From CAG-217 sp963638105 (GTDB taxonomy: Bacteria > Bacillota > Clostridia > Oscillospirales > Acutalibacteraceae): a stretch of DNA of 64,000 bases. The notes under the pieces were generated by a model that was not told the origin of the DNA, made no database searches, and saw only the letters and a program-made list of their open reading frames with translations. The stretch's first letter is position 1. Each line of letters starts with the position of its first letter. The stretch covers positions 40,125-104,124 of the forward strand of contig CAVHPP010000005.1 of NCBI GenBank assembly GCA_963638105.1, read 5' to 3'. Below are positions 1 to 9,087 of the stretch, piece by piece. The position numbers and the translations under genes were made by a program.

Positions 1-1
1 G

Positions 2-463
2 CTGGAAAATCAGGCGGCGGTGGATTGCCTCGACCGTGTGGTGGCACTGCCCGGGGTGGACGAAATCCATATTGGGTTGAATGACCTGAGTATTTCCCAA
101 GGGAAAAAATTTTTGTTCCAGCCTTTGGCGGACGGTACGGTGGACGCGGTGTGCGCCAAGATCAAAGCGGCGGGTATCCCTTTCGGTTTCGGCGGATTCG
201 GTCGTTTGGGCGGCGGCACATTGCCGGCAGCGTATATTGTAGCGGAGCACTACCGGCTGGGTTCGTCCATGAGTATTCTGTCTCGCGCCTTTTGCAACAC
301 GGCGCAGATGACCGATTTGAAGGAGATCCAACGGATCTTTACTTCCGGTGTGGCAGAGCTGCGGCAGTATGAGGCGCAGCTGAGCCGGGCGGAGGATGAT
401 TTTTTTGCCTTGCAGCATAAGAAGCTGCAGGACTGTGTAGAACAAATTGTTGAGGGTATGTGA
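2..463 (+). CDS. HpcH/HpaI-type aldolase, C-terminal part (5' end outside window)
   Basis: The frame is open from the first bases of the window, so the start lies upstream and only about the last 153 residues are seen. The segment DEIHIGLNDLS, followed by a glycine-rich stretch and GSSMSILSRAF, resembles the C-terminal half of the HpcH/HpaI aldolase/citrate lyase beta family (class II, metal-dependent pyruvate aldolases), where GPNDLS is typical. The metal-binding Glu/Asp would lie upstream and cannot be checked. The stop codon abuts the ATG of the sugar transferase with no spacer, so the two are co-transcribed. Its place at the head of a polysaccharide operon suggests that it makes or cleaves a small hydroxy-oxo acid for the glycan, which is inference. 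Confidence 0.6.
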   Translation: MENQAAVDCLDRVVALPGVDEIHIGLNDLSISQGKKFLFQPLADGTVDAVCAKIKAAGIPFGFGGFGRLGGGTLPAAYIVAEHYRLGSSMSILSRAFCNTAQMTDLKEIQRIFTSGVAELRQYEAQLSRAEDDFFALQHKKLQDCVEQIVEGM

Positions 464-1102
464 ATGTATCGAGGGGTAAAACGAGCGCTGGATTTTGTTA
501 CTGCACTGCTGGCACTGATCGTTCTTTCGCCGCCGTTGGCCATCACGGCGCTGGCGGTGAAGTTGGATTCCAAAGGCCCGGCCATCTTTAAGCAGCAGCG
601 CTTAGGGCTGCACGGCAAGACCTTTTGGATTTATAAATTCCGCTCCATGTGCCAAGGCGCGGAGCACACAGGCACCGGCGTGTACAGCGGCGCGGACGAT
701 ATGCGTGTGACCCGAGTAGGCAAGCTGCTGCGAGCCACCAGCATTGACGAGCTGCCCCAGCTGGTGAATATCTTAAAGGGCGATATGAGTTTTATCGGTC
801 CTCGGCCACCGCTGACCTATCATCCTTGGCCGTTGGCGGATTACACACCGGCGCAGTTACATATGTTTGATGTGCGCCCGGGCATTACCGGCTGGGCACA
901 GGTGCACGGTCGTAAGGATGTGGAGTGGCACCATCGAATTGAGCTCAACTGCTGGTATGTGGACCACATGAGTCTGGCGCTGGATGTGCGCATTCTCTTT
1001 GTCACGGCCTTTAAGGTGCTGAAGAATGAGGATAATGTGAACACCGGCGAGACCTTGGCCCGGGACGACGCCCCGGCGCAGGAAACGGTGATGAAGAGAT
1101 GA
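464..1102 (+). CDS. Initiating sugar-phosphate transferase (bacterial sugar transferase family)
   Basis: This 212-residue protein belongs to the bacterial sugar transferase family (PF02397), which moves a hexose-1-phosphate onto undecaprenyl phosphate at the inner membrane face and so starts each repeat unit. It has one hydrophobic N-terminal segment (about residues 11-33) and the family blocks KFRSM (58-62), DELPQL (95-100), GDMSFIGPRP (106-115) and RPGITGWAQ (138-146). The length matches the short EpsL/WbaP-core type without the extra N-terminal membrane domain. It follows the aldolase with no gap and overlaps the next gene by four bases. The exact sugar cannot be told from sequence. Confidence 0.9.
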   Translation: MYRGVKRALDFVTALLALIVLSPPLAITALAVKLDSKGPAIFKQQRLGLHGKTFWIYKFRSMCQGAEHTGTGVYSGADDMRVTRVGKLLRATSIDELPQLVNILKGDMSFIGPRPPLTYHPWPLADYTPAQLHMFDVRPGITGWAQVHGRKDVEWHHRIELNCWYVDHMSLALDVRILFVTAFKVLKNEDNVNTGETLARDDAPAQETVMKR

Positions 1103-2007
1103 AAGAACTATTGATCACCGGTGCATGGCGGTGTGGGGAGCAACAGGTGCAGGCGCTGGAGCAGATGGGGTATGCCGTCACTTTTTGGCCGGACGAACGG
1201 CAGGCGGTGAATATGGATACCCGACGATTTGAAGCAGTGATTTGCGGCGGCTTGTTTTTGACTACGCCCATTGAACGCTTCCCGGCGCTTAAGTGTATTC
1301 AGGTGACTTCCGCCGGGCTGGATCGGGTGCCGCTGGACTATTGCCGGGCACACGGCATTACCGTGTATAATGCCGGCGGCGTTTATAGCACGCCTATGGC
1401 GGAGTTTGTGCTGGGCGGTATTTTGCAGCTGTATAAAGAGAGCAAGTTTTTTGCAGAAAATCAAGCAGCGCACCGGTGGGAGAAGCACCGGGGCTTGCGG
1501 GAACTTAGCGGCAAGACCGCTTGTATTATCGGCACCGGCAGCGTGGGCAGCGCCATTGCTCGGCGGCTGCGGGCCTTTGATGTGCAGACGGTGGGTGTTA
1601 ATCGTTCCGGTCACCCGGCGGCAGAGTTTGACCAAACGCAGCCTATCCACCGGCTGGACGATCTGCTGCCCACTTCAGACTTGGTGATTTGCGCTATGCC
1701 CCTGACGGCGGAGACTGCCGGCCTGTTTGACAGCGTGCGCCTGGCAAAGATCAAACCCGGCGCTGTGTTTGTGAATGTGGCTCGAGGCAAGGTGACAGAT
1801 CAGCAGGCGCTGGTGGAAGCGCTGCAAAGCGGGCACCTGTCCGGCGCGGTGCTGGATGTATTTGAAGAAGAACCCTTGCCCCGGAGCAGTCCCTTGTGGG
1901 ATATGGAGCAGGTGATATTGACCCCCCACAATTCCTTTGTGGGCGAGCACAACGGCGAGCGGCTGTTTCGCCTAATCTGCAAGAATTTGGAGTCATTTGC
2001 ACAATGA
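1099..2007 (+). CDS. D-isomer-specific 2-hydroxyacid dehydrogenase
   Basis: This 302-residue NAD(P)-dependent oxidoreductase interconverts a 2-oxo acid and a D-2-hydroxy acid. The Rossmann motif GTGSVG is at residues 145-150. The catalytic triad of the family is visible as Arg229 (in NVARG), a Glu in VFEEEP near 258 and His277 (in LTPH). It starts in an ATGA overlap with the sugar transferase and overlaps the following glycosyltransferase by four bases. Within this operon it may reduce an oxo acid made by the upstream aldolase for glycan decoration. The substrate is unknown, and a SerA or formate dehydrogenase role is less likely from context. Confidence 0.8.
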   Translation: MKELLITGAWRCGEQQVQALEQMGYAVTFWPDERQAVNMDTRRFEAVICGGLFLTTPIERFPALKCIQVTSAGLDRVPLDYCRAHGITVYNAGGVYSTPMAEFVLGGILQLYKESKFFAENQAAHRWEKHRGLRELSGKTACIIGTGSVGSAIARRLRAFDVQTVGVNRSGHPAAEFDQTQPIHRLDDLLPTSDLVICAMPLTAETAGLFDSVRLAKIKPGAVFVNVARGKVTDQQALVEALQSGHLSGAVLDVFEEEPLPRSSPLWDMEQVILTPHNSFVGEHNGERLFRLICKNLESFAQ

Positions 2008-3140
2008 AGGTACTGTTTGTTGCTACTGTGCGTAGCCATATCGGCCAATTTCACATGCCTTTTATTCGGGAACTGGTGCGCCGGGGCTGCCGGGTGGAGG
2101 CGGCGTTCAAGGACAATTCCAACCACAAACCCGGTTTGGATCTGAGCGGCATTGCTCGCACTTATGAAGTGCCCTTTAGCCGCAGCCCATACAGTGCAGA
2201 TAATCTGAAAGCCTATCGGGTGCTGAAAAAGATCATTGACGAGGGTCGGTACGACGCCATTCATTGTCACACGCCTATGGGGGCTGTGGTGACTCGGCTG
2301 GCTGCCCGGGATGCCCGCAAGCAGGGCACCAAGGTGATCTACACCGCCCATGGCTTTCACTTTTATAACGGCGCTGCCAGGAAAAATTGGCTGCTGTTTT
2401 ACCCGGTGGAGAAGGCGCTGGCGAAAGATACGGATTGCCTGATCACCATTAACAGCGAGGATTATAATACCGCTAAGGCACGGCAGTTTGCTGCCGGGCG
2501 CCTGGAACTGGTCAACGGCGTGGGTGTGGATCTTAGCGATTTTCAGCCGGTGACCCGGGAGCAAAAGTTGGCTCTGCGCCGGGCGTATGGGTACAGTCCG
2601 GACGATTTTATTTTAATATACCCGGCGGATTTTTCCACCCGGAAAAATCAAAATATGTTGTTTGACACATTAAAATTACTGCTGGAAAAGGACAAGCATT
2701 TTCGCTTGCTGCTACCCGGCTCCGATGTGGAAGCCCGACCGTTTTTGGACTATGCCAAATCTATCGGCGTGGCAGATCATGTGGAGGCGCTGGGCTACCG
2801 GCGGGATATTCGCCAGCTGGTGGGGCTTAGTGATGTGTCCGTGTCCTCCAGTCGGCAGGAGGGTCTGCCCATCAACTTGGTGGAGGCCATGGCGCTGGGC
2901 AATCCGGTGGTAGCCACCGATGTGCGCGGCAATCGGGACCTGGTGCAGGACGGTGACAGCGGCTACTTGGTGCCGCTGAACGACAGCCGGGCCATGGCGG
3001 ATCGGATCTGGTCACTCTATACAGACCCGGATCGAACGGCGGCCTTTGGCGTTGCCGGGCGGGTACTGGCCCAGGATTACGCGGTGGAGCCGGTGCTGCA
3101 CCGTATGATTGAAATTTATCAAGCGTTAGAACTTTTGTGA
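2004..3140 (+). CDS. Glycosyltransferase family 4 (EpsD-like)
   Basis: This 378-residue retaining GT-B glycosyltransferase acts at the cytoplasmic side on the growing lipid-linked repeat. The N-terminal Rossmann half begins MKVLFVATVRSHIGQFHMPF. The C-terminal nucleotide-sugar domain carries the E-x7-E signature in EGLPINLVEAMALG (Glu near 286). The start at the ATG of an ATGA overlap with the dehydrogenase is preferred over an upstream in-frame start that would lie inside that gene. It overlaps the next frame by a few bases. Donor and acceptor are not predictable from sequence. Confidence 0.85.
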   Translation: MKVLFVATVRSHIGQFHMPFIRELVRRGCRVEAAFKDNSNHKPGLDLSGIARTYEVPFSRSPYSADNLKAYRVLKKIIDEGRYDAIHCHTPMGAVVTRLAARDARKQGTKVIYTAHGFHFYNGAARKNWLLFYPVEKALAKDTDCLITINSEDYNTAKARQFAAGRLELVNGVGVDLSDFQPVTREQKLALRRAYGYSPDDFILIYPADFSTRKNQNMLFDTLKLLLEKDKHFRLLLPGSDVEARPFLDYAKSIGVADHVEALGYRRDIRQLVGLSDVSVSSSRQEGLPINLVEAMALGNPVVATDVRGNRDLVQDGDSGYLVPLNDSRAMADRIWSLYTDPDRTAAFGVAGRVLAQDYAVEPVLHRMIEIYQALELL

Positions 3141-3151
3141 GGTCGGCAGTT

Positions 3152-4225
3152 ATGCGTGTGTTACAGGTGATACCGGATATTGGCGTGGCTAACGGCGTGA
3201 TGAGCGTGATTTTGAACTATGCCAAAGCGATGCCGCCGGACATTACATTTGATGTTGCCTATTTTGCGGAGAAACCTCAAACACGGCAAGCGGAGGTTGA
3301 GGCGCTGGGCGGTAAGGTATATCGGCTGGATGCTCCCTGCCCGCAGGATCTGTGCAACGGCAAAATGGGACGCTTTTTTGCAGAGCACGCCGGTGCGTGG
3401 GAGGCGTTGCATATCCATTGCCCCCACTTTGCGGTGTTTATTGCGCCGGCTGCCAAACGAGCCGGGATTCATAAAATCGCTGTGCATTGCCACACCACTG
3501 CGTATTCTTTGGCCGGCAACGGCCGCCGAAATCGGCTGCTCAGCTTATATGCCAAGTATTTGGTGCCTACGCGCTTTGCGTGCAGCGATGCAGCCGGCAA
3601 AATGTGGTACGGCAATCGACCCTTTCGGGTGCTGAATAATGCCATTGACTGTGCCGCTTATGCGTATTCTCCGGAGGTGCGACAAGCTGTGCGCGCGCGG
3701 GAACAGGCGGCAGACGCTTTTGTGGTGGGCCATATCGGCCAGGCCACGGTCAAGCAAAAGAATCATCCGTTTTTATTTTCCGTGTTTGCGCAGATCGCGG
3801 CGCAAAAGCCGGGCGCGCAGTTGTGGCTGATCGGCGCGCAGCCTACGCCGGAGCTGATTGCTTTGGCAGAAAAATTGCAGATCACAAAGCAAATTCGGTA
3901 TTTCGGCCAGCGGCGGGATGTGCCGGAGCTGCTGCAAGGGTGCGATGTGTTTGTCTTCCCATCTTTCAGCGAGGGTCTGCCGGTGTCTGTGATAGAAGCT
4001 CAGGCTGCCGGTCTGCCGGTGGTGCTGTCTGACGCAGTCACCCGGGAGGTGGCTTGCACCCCGCTGGTGCAGACCCTGTCTTTGCACCAGTCGCCGGAAG
4101 AATGGGCAAAGGCTGCCTTGCAGCCGCAACCGCCACGCCAAAGCCCCACGGCGGCGCTGATCGCCGGTGGGTGGAATATCAAAGAAGCAGCTATGGAGCT
4201 GGCTCAAATTTACAGATCGGAGTAA
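3152..4225 (+). CDS. Glycosyltransferase family 4 (EpsF-like)
   Basis: This GT-B enzyme of about 357 residues begins MRVLQVIPDIGVANGVMSVILN, the usual EpsF-type N-terminus. The donor-binding E-x7-E is in EGLPVSVIEAQAAG near residue 274. I take the ATG at 3152, which has AGG about nine bases upstream; a GTG at 3137 in the same frame overlaps the previous stop and would add five residues. The C-terminal half is similar to the GT4 encoded at 6739-7860 (HIGQ, PELL, EAQAA and EEW blocks), so the two are paralogues within one cluster. It probably adds one sugar of the repeat unit. Confidence 0.85.
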   Translation: MRVLQVIPDIGVANGVMSVILNYAKAMPPDITFDVAYFAEKPQTRQAEVEALGGKVYRLDAPCPQDLCNGKMGRFFAEHAGAWEALHIHCPHFAVFIAPAAKRAGIHKIAVHCHTTAYSLAGNGRRNRLLSLYAKYLVPTRFACSDAAGKMWYGNRPFRVLNNAIDCAAYAYSPEVRQAVRAREQAADAFVVGHIGQATVKQKNHPFLFSVFAQIAAQKPGAQLWLIGAQPTPELIALAEKLQITKQIRYFGQRRDVPELLQGCDVFVFPSFSEGLPVSVIEAQAAGLPVVLSDAVTREVACTPLVQTLSLHQSPEEWAKAALQPQPPRQSPTAALIAGGWNIKEAAMELAQIYRSE

Positions 4226-4228
4226 TGT

Positions 4229-5122
4229 ATGCTGGATAAACTGCGCGTACCGGAATGGTGTTGTGCCGTTCGGTTCAATACAGACGGCCATACGGTGTTT
4301 GACGATTTGGAAACACCGTTTACCGTGTTAAAAAACAGCCGCCGTTATTGGTGTGCAGATCCGTTTTTGTATCAGCGGGACGGGCAGTATTATTTGTTTT
4401 TTGAGGCATATGACAGGCTAAAGCGTAAGGGCATGCTGGGGTATCGCACCGTATCTAAAGACGGCTGTGGCAAAATTCAAGTGTTTTACGAGAGCGCCGG
4501 ACACCTGTCTTATCCATTCCTGTTCGAAAAAGAGGGCGAGTTATATATTATGCCGGAATCCAGTGCGGAGAAAGAACTGTTTTTGCTGCGCTGTGTATCT
4601 TTCCCGGATCAGTGGGTGAAGGAACGAGTGCTGCTGCAAGAATCCCTTGCCGACACTACGCGCCTTGTGCTTTCCGGTGGCACATTCTACCTCAGTGAGC
4701 AGGTAGATGATACCCGCATCTTTGATCGCCTGGATTTGTTTTATGAAGACGGCGCAGGTCGGCTTTGTCCCTGTGCGGCCAATCCGGTAAAACGCGATCT
4801 GACTACCGCCCGTTGTGCCGGTGCTTGCTTTCAGCAGGACGATCAGTGGCTCCGCCCCTCTCAGGATTGCGGTGAGACCTATGGCGGCAAGTTGAATTTT
4901 AACCGTATAGATGATTTGACAGCTGATGGTTATGCGGAGACCTGCATAAAAACCATCTCCGTTTCTGACATCAGGACGAACAGCAGCGAAGTGTTTAGCG
5001 GTATTCACACTTACAACACTTACGGGCCAGTGGAAGTGGTCGATTTAAAATTGCCGTCCTGTTTCCATCTGCTAAATTTGATCGGTGCTGTGTGGAAGCG
5101 CATTAGGAGGAAAAGCGGATGA
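4229..5122 (+). CDS. Beta-propeller-like glycan cluster protein (GINT1 N-terminal-like)
   Basis: This 297-residue soluble protein has no signal peptide. WCADPF (41-46), followed by YYLFFEAYD and then SYPFLF and YIMPES (94-111), is the pattern of the domain first named from the N-terminus of plant glucosamine inositolphosphorylceramide transferase. Bacterial copies of that domain occur in polysaccharide clusters, often beside glycosyltransferases. The fold resembles five-bladed propeller glycosidases such as GH43/GH68, with the early Asp in the ADPF position. Whether it hydrolyses, transfers or only binds glycan is unknown. It overlaps the next gene by four bases in the same operon. Confidence 0.6.
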   Translation: MLDKLRVPEWCCAVRFNTDGHTVFDDLETPFTVLKNSRRYWCADPFLYQRDGQYYLFFEAYDRLKRKGMLGYRTVSKDGCGKIQVFYESAGHLSYPFLFEKEGELYIMPESSAEKELFLLRCVSFPDQWVKERVLLQESLADTTRLVLSGGTFYLSEQVDDTRIFDRLDLFYEDGAGRLCPCAANPVKRDLTTARCAGACFQQDDQWLRPSQDCGETYGGKLNFNRIDDLTADGYAETCIKTISVSDIRTNSSEVFSGIHTYNTYGPVEVVDLKLPSCFHLLNLIGAVWKRIRRKSG

Positions 5123-6060
5123 ACAACGTTGCTTTGATTTCCCTGTACTTTGGCAAGTTCCCGGCGAATTTTGGCTTGTGGCTCAAGAGCGCGGCGCGGA
5201 ATGCGGATATTGATTTCCTTTTGTACGGAGACTGTGATGTTTCTGCTTATCTGCCGCTGCCGCCCAATGTTAAGTGCTTCTCCTACACTTTTGAGCAGAT
5301 GAAAGTCAAAATCCAAAGTAAGTTTGACTTTACCATTGAGCTGTCCAGACCCTACAAGCTCTGCGATTACAAGCCCATCTACGGTTATCTATTTGAAGAG
5401 GATCTGGCAGGGTATGACTATTGGGGCCATATTGACCTGGACACCATTTTGGGCGATCTGCGTGCTTACTTCCCCAAGGAAGCCTATGAAAAGGTGTACC
5501 AGTTCGGCCATCTGACGATGTATCGGAATACACCGGAGAACAACCGGCGATTTATGGCCGATGTGGGGCAGGATTATAAAAAGTCCTTTACAACTTCTTT
5601 TATCACTGTGTTTGACGAACTGCCGGGAATGAAGAAGAAATACGATCTGCTGGGCATTCCCCAATACAGTGGGCACGATTTTGCGGATATTGCCCGGCGG
5701 CGTAAGAATTTCACCCTAAACAGCGAGATTTGCCGCAAAAACTACAAGTACCAGATCTTTTACTATCAGGACGGGCACGTGTTTCGGGATTATGTGGATA
5801 AGGGCACAATGCACACGGACGAATTTAATTATATCCACTTTTCCAAACGCCAAATGCCGGACCATACCGGCGGCAGTCCGGCGTACTACATTACCCGGTA
5901 TGGCTGCGTGCCAAAGACCGGTCCCACCACGCCAGAGATTATTCGGCAATATAACCGACCGACCCCGGTGCAAAACCTGTTTTGTGCCATAGACACGCAG
6001 GTGATCCGCCGGATCAAACGCTATTCAAAACTGATATACACAAAGTTGATGAGAAAATGA
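5119..6060 (+). CDS. Putative glycosyltransferase, DUF6625-like
   Basis: This 313-residue protein begins MNNVALISLYFGKFPANFGLW. It has a conserved block PYKLCDYKPIYG (78-89) and then YWGHIDLDTILGDL, in which D-L-D (106-108) looks like the metal-binding DxD of GT-A enzymes. I recognise the family only as a domain of unknown function common in Gram-positive capsule clusters (DUF6625). An inverting or retaining transferase activity is inferred from the DxD and the company it keeps. It overlaps both neighbours by four bases, so it is tightly coupled in translation. Confidence 0.6.
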   Translation: MNNVALISLYFGKFPANFGLWLKSAARNADIDFLLYGDCDVSAYLPLPPNVKCFSYTFEQMKVKIQSKFDFTIELSRPYKLCDYKPIYGYLFEEDLAGYDYWGHIDLDTILGDLRAYFPKEAYEKVYQFGHLTMYRNTPENNRRFMADVGQDYKKSFTTSFITVFDELPGMKKKYDLLGIPQYSGHDFADIARRRKNFTLNSEICRKNYKYQIFYYQDGHVFRDYVDKGTMHTDEFNYIHFSKRQMPDHTGGSPAYYITRYGCVPKTGPTTPEIIRQYNRPTPVQNLFCAIDTQVIRRIKRYSKLIYTKLMRK

Positions 6061-6773
6061 AACAAAAGATTATTGATTTTTGGAAGAACTCAGCAATTTT
6101 AAGTCAAATCACAAAGGCGGAAAACCGATATTTTCGCCGCCGCTGTGAGAATACCCACTATACCATTTTGACCCCCAACTGTATGGCCGGTTTGATTTAC
6201 AGTCGACTGGGCGAGCCGTTTTACTCGCCAACCATCAATACCAGTATGCAGAATGAAGACTTTATCAAGTTCCTGTCCGATCTGGACTACTATTTGGCGC
6301 AGGATGTGCAGGAATGGGTGGACGATACGGTGGATTACCCTGCGGGCATTATACGCGGGCGTACTCCGGAGGACGATATACGGGTAAATTTTGTGCATTA
6401 TCCGTCCTTTGCCGCCGGTCGGGAAAAGTGGAATACCCGTAAAAAGCGCATTGATCCCAATAATCTCTATGTGATCGTGTGCGATATTGATGATATTTAT
6501 GAGAAAGATTACCGCCGTGTGGGGCGCTTGTCTGCAGCGCAGCTGGAGCGGTTGGAGCGGGTGCCTTGTGCCAACCTGGCGCTGCTTACCAGTCACCGCG
6601 ATCGCACCCAGCCCTATGCGCATTATATTAAGCCGGACTACGGCCGACCGTATCCGCTGGTGTATATGAACAGGGACGCACTGGGATTAAACGGTTTTGA
6701 ACGGCATTTTGATTTTGTAGAATTTTTGAACCATCGCAATGAACCAAGAGAAAAAAGTATTGATCGTAAATGA
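6057..6773 (+). CDS. DUF1919 family exopolysaccharide protein
   Basis: This protein has 238 residues when started at the ATG of the ATGA overlap at 6057; an in-frame start further upstream would lie inside the previous gene. The N-terminal part TILTPNCMAGLIYSRLG, followed by SPTIN, matches the DUF1919 family of polysaccharide clusters. A later block has DPNNLYVIVCDIDD and LLTSH. Some DUF1919 proteins are annotated as exopolysaccharide biosynthesis proteins, but I know of no firm activity. The 3' end overlaps the next glycosyltransferase by 35 bases. Confidence 0.65.
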   Translation: MKQKIIDFWKNSAILSQITKAENRYFRRRCENTHYTILTPNCMAGLIYSRLGEPFYSPTINTSMQNEDFIKFLSDLDYYLAQDVQEWVDDTVDYPAGIIRGRTPEDDIRVNFVHYPSFAAGREKWNTRKKRIDPNNLYVIVCDIDDIYEKDYRRVGRLSAAQLERLERVPCANLALLTSHRDRTQPYAHYIKPDYGRPYPLVYMNRDALGLNGFERHFDFVEFLNHRNEPREKSIDRK

Positions 6774-7860
6774 CCCCTTGCAATACGGCGGCTCGGATAT
6801 TGTGGCCGTGCGGTTGCAGCAGGGATTGAATACAGAAGAATTTGACTGCACCTATTGTTTGCGATATGAGAAACCGGGTCCCATGGAGCCTGAGATCGCG
6901 GCCACCGGTGTGCGCATTTTGCACCAGCCGGACGATCAGCTTTCTTACCGGCGCAGCTATCGCTATTACAAAGCGTTGTTTGCAAAGGAGCAATTTGACA
7001 TTGTGCACTGCCACCTGCCTTTTTACAGCGGCATTGTGCTTGCGGCAGCAAAGCGGGTCGGTATCCCTAAGCGGGTGGCTCACGCGCATTTTTCGCAGTC
7101 GCTGGAATATGGGCATTCGCCCATAAAAAGGCTTGTTGCCAATTTGTACCGTGCGGTAATGCGCCATGTGGTCAGCGCTACGGCCACGGATATTATCGGG
7201 TGTAGCCGGGCAGCGGGCGAATACTTGGCAGGCAAGCGGGGCTTTGCTAAAAAAGGTGTGGTACTCAATAACGGCATTGATACGGAAAAGTACCGTTTGA
7301 CCGACACAAAGCGCACTGCCGTGCGCCGTGCATTAGGCGTAGAGGACCAAATCGTTTTGGGTCATATCGGCCAGATGTATTATGTAAAGAACCACGGCTA
7401 TTTGTTAAAGGTATTTGCCACTTTTCATCGTGCGCATAAGAACAGTACCTTGCTGCTGGTCAGTGACGGCCCGGATCGGGAGGCCCTGGAGCAGCGGGCA
7501 CAGGATTTGGGTATTCGGGACAGCGTGCAGTTCTTAGGTTTTCGCACAGATATACCAGAGCTGCTGATGGCCATGGACTGCTTTGTGTTCCCGTCCATTC
7601 ATGAGGGTTTCCCTCTTACGCTGGTCGAAGCGCAGGCGGCACAGCTGCCCTGTGTGGTGTCAGATACCATTACGCCTACAGTGAAGCTCACCGAGGCGTT
7701 GCAGTTTGCCTCTATTGAGGCGCAGCCGGAAGAATGGGTAAAAAAAATTGAAGCGGCGTTGCGTATCGATCGCCACACCATTTCCCGCGATCGGGTGGTC
7801 GAGGACTTTGATATTGCCCGGGTGTGCAAAAAATTGGAGCAAATTTATTTGCGTAAATAA
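6739..7860 (+). CDS. Glycosyltransferase family 4 (second EpsF-like)
   Basis: This 373-residue GT-B enzyme begins MNQEKKVLIVNDPLQYGGSD. The donor-site E-x7-E lies in EGFPLTLVEAQAAQ near residue 289. It is paralogous to the GT4 at 3152-4225 over its C-terminal half. The start lies 35 bases inside the DUF1919 gene, a long overlap for this operon, but it has an in-register ATG and the typical N-terminal strand follows at once. It probably adds another residue to the repeat unit. Confidence 0.85.
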   Translation: MNQEKKVLIVNDPLQYGGSDIVAVRLQQGLNTEEFDCTYCLRYEKPGPMEPEIAATGVRILHQPDDQLSYRRSYRYYKALFAKEQFDIVHCHLPFYSGIVLAAAKRVGIPKRVAHAHFSQSLEYGHSPIKRLVANLYRAVMRHVVSATATDIIGCSRAAGEYLAGKRGFAKKGVVLNNGIDTEKYRLTDTKRTAVRRALGVEDQIVLGHIGQMYYVKNHGYLLKVFATFHRAHKNSTLLLVSDGPDREALEQRAQDLGIRDSVQFLGFRTDIPELLMAMDCFVFPSIHEGFPLTLVEAQAAQLPCVVSDTITPTVKLTEALQFASIEAQPEEWVKKIEAALRIDRHTISRDRVVEDFDIARVCKKLEQIYLRK

Positions 7861-7881
7861 GAAAAGAAAAAAGAGGATTGC

Positions 7882-9078
7882 ATGTTAGGATTATCTGCAC
7901 TTACATGGTTTGTGATCATTGTTGCAGGCTATGCGCTGCTGCTTTTGATTTTGCCAAGAGAATATATGTGGATCCCGTTTGTTGCGGTTGTGGTGGCCAT
8001 GACGGTTTTGGCCTATCATATTGTGCCGGATGAAACGGACGATCTGTATCGCTATTACGGTATGCTGGATATTTTGCGAGAGCAGGGGAAGGCCGGATTG
8101 GATTATATCGTCAATCTGAACTGGTACAACTGGAAGACCTATATTACATTCCGCTATTATTTCTATTTTCTCAGCTTTTTTCCAAACAACCGCTATTTGG
8201 CTGCGGTGACTATGTTTATCGTTTATGCCTTAATGTTCCTGGTGATGTACAAGGCAGCTCGGCGCTATCAGGTGAGCAAAGGCTATGTACTGCTGGGTAC
8301 ACTGTTTTTCCTGTCTACCTACTGGTTTTATGACACGGCGTCCGGTATTCGTAACGGACTGGCTTTTGCCATTGTTGTTGCCTGTGCTTATTATCATTTG
8401 GTAGAAAAGCGCAACATTATCCTATGCCTTTTTGGTTATGTGGCGGCGTGTCTGCTCCATGCCTCGCCGATTTTGCCGGTGGCGTTGGTGTTGCTGACCT
8501 TATTGACCATGAAGTTTAGCAGCAAGTTTATTAATATTGTAATGATATTGGGACTGGCTGTTGGCGGTGCGTTTATTCAGTTTCTGTCCGGTAAATCCAA
8601 TAATGAATTTATATCCTCTCTTGCGGAGAAGTCCGAGAGTCACACTGCTGATACGGGCTTGAACACCAACACCGGCTTCTTGGTCAATGTTGTTACACTG
8701 GTGATCGTGCTGCTTGTAATTTGGTACTTCTCTGTCTATTTTGTGCGGGATAAAGAGACAGATCCCATCTATCGCTTTTATCGCTACTGCTCCACCACTG
8801 CGTTTTTCATGATCGGCTGCCTGTTCAGTTCCTTGATCTTTTTGCGCTTTGCCCGGTGGATCCTGCCGATCATGGGCGCTGTGCTCTTTATGGTGGGTAT
8901 GCAAAAGCAAGCGGATTTTGTGAAGAAACAACCACCCAATTTTATTTACACAGGCGAGAAGAAAATGGTGCTGCGCGTGCGTACCCAGGGTGCCATGCTG
9001 CTTGTCTACTTTGCTTATATCTGCGCACATTTTTGGTACGCCTGCGTAGGCAGTTCATTGATTTGGATGCATTTTTAA
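7882..9078 (+). CDS. EpsG-like polysaccharide polymerase (Wzy role)
   Basis: This 398-residue multi-spanning membrane protein has about ten hydrophobic segments. The family landmarks TDDLYRYYGM after the second segment and ASGIRNGLAFAI near the middle identify the EpsG/Wzy-type group, which joins flipped repeat units into long chains at the outer face of the membrane. It has its own ribosome site (aaaagaggattgc before the ATG) after a 21-base gap from the GT4. It is the only polymerase candidate in the visible cluster, so it is probably essential for polymer formation. Confidence 0.75.
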   Translation: MLGLSALTWFVIIVAGYALLLLILPREYMWIPFVAVVVAMTVLAYHIVPDETDDLYRYYGMLDILREQGKAGLDYIVNLNWYNWKTYITFRYYFYFLSFFPNNRYLAAVTMFIVYALMFLVMYKAARRYQVSKGYVLLGTLFFLSTYWFYDTASGIRNGLAFAIVVACAYYHLVEKRNIILCLFGYVAACLLHASPILPVALVLLTLLTMKFSSKFINIVMILGLAVGGAFIQFLSGKSNNEFISSLAEKSESHTADTGLNTNTGFLVNVVTLVIVLLVIWYFSVYFVRDKETDPIYRFYRYCSTTAFFMIGCLFSSLIFLRFARWILPIMGAVLFMVGMQKQADFVKKQPPNFIYTGEKKMVLRVRTQGAMLLVYFAYICAHFWYACVGSSLIWMHF

Positions 9079-9087
9079 GGAGCGTTT

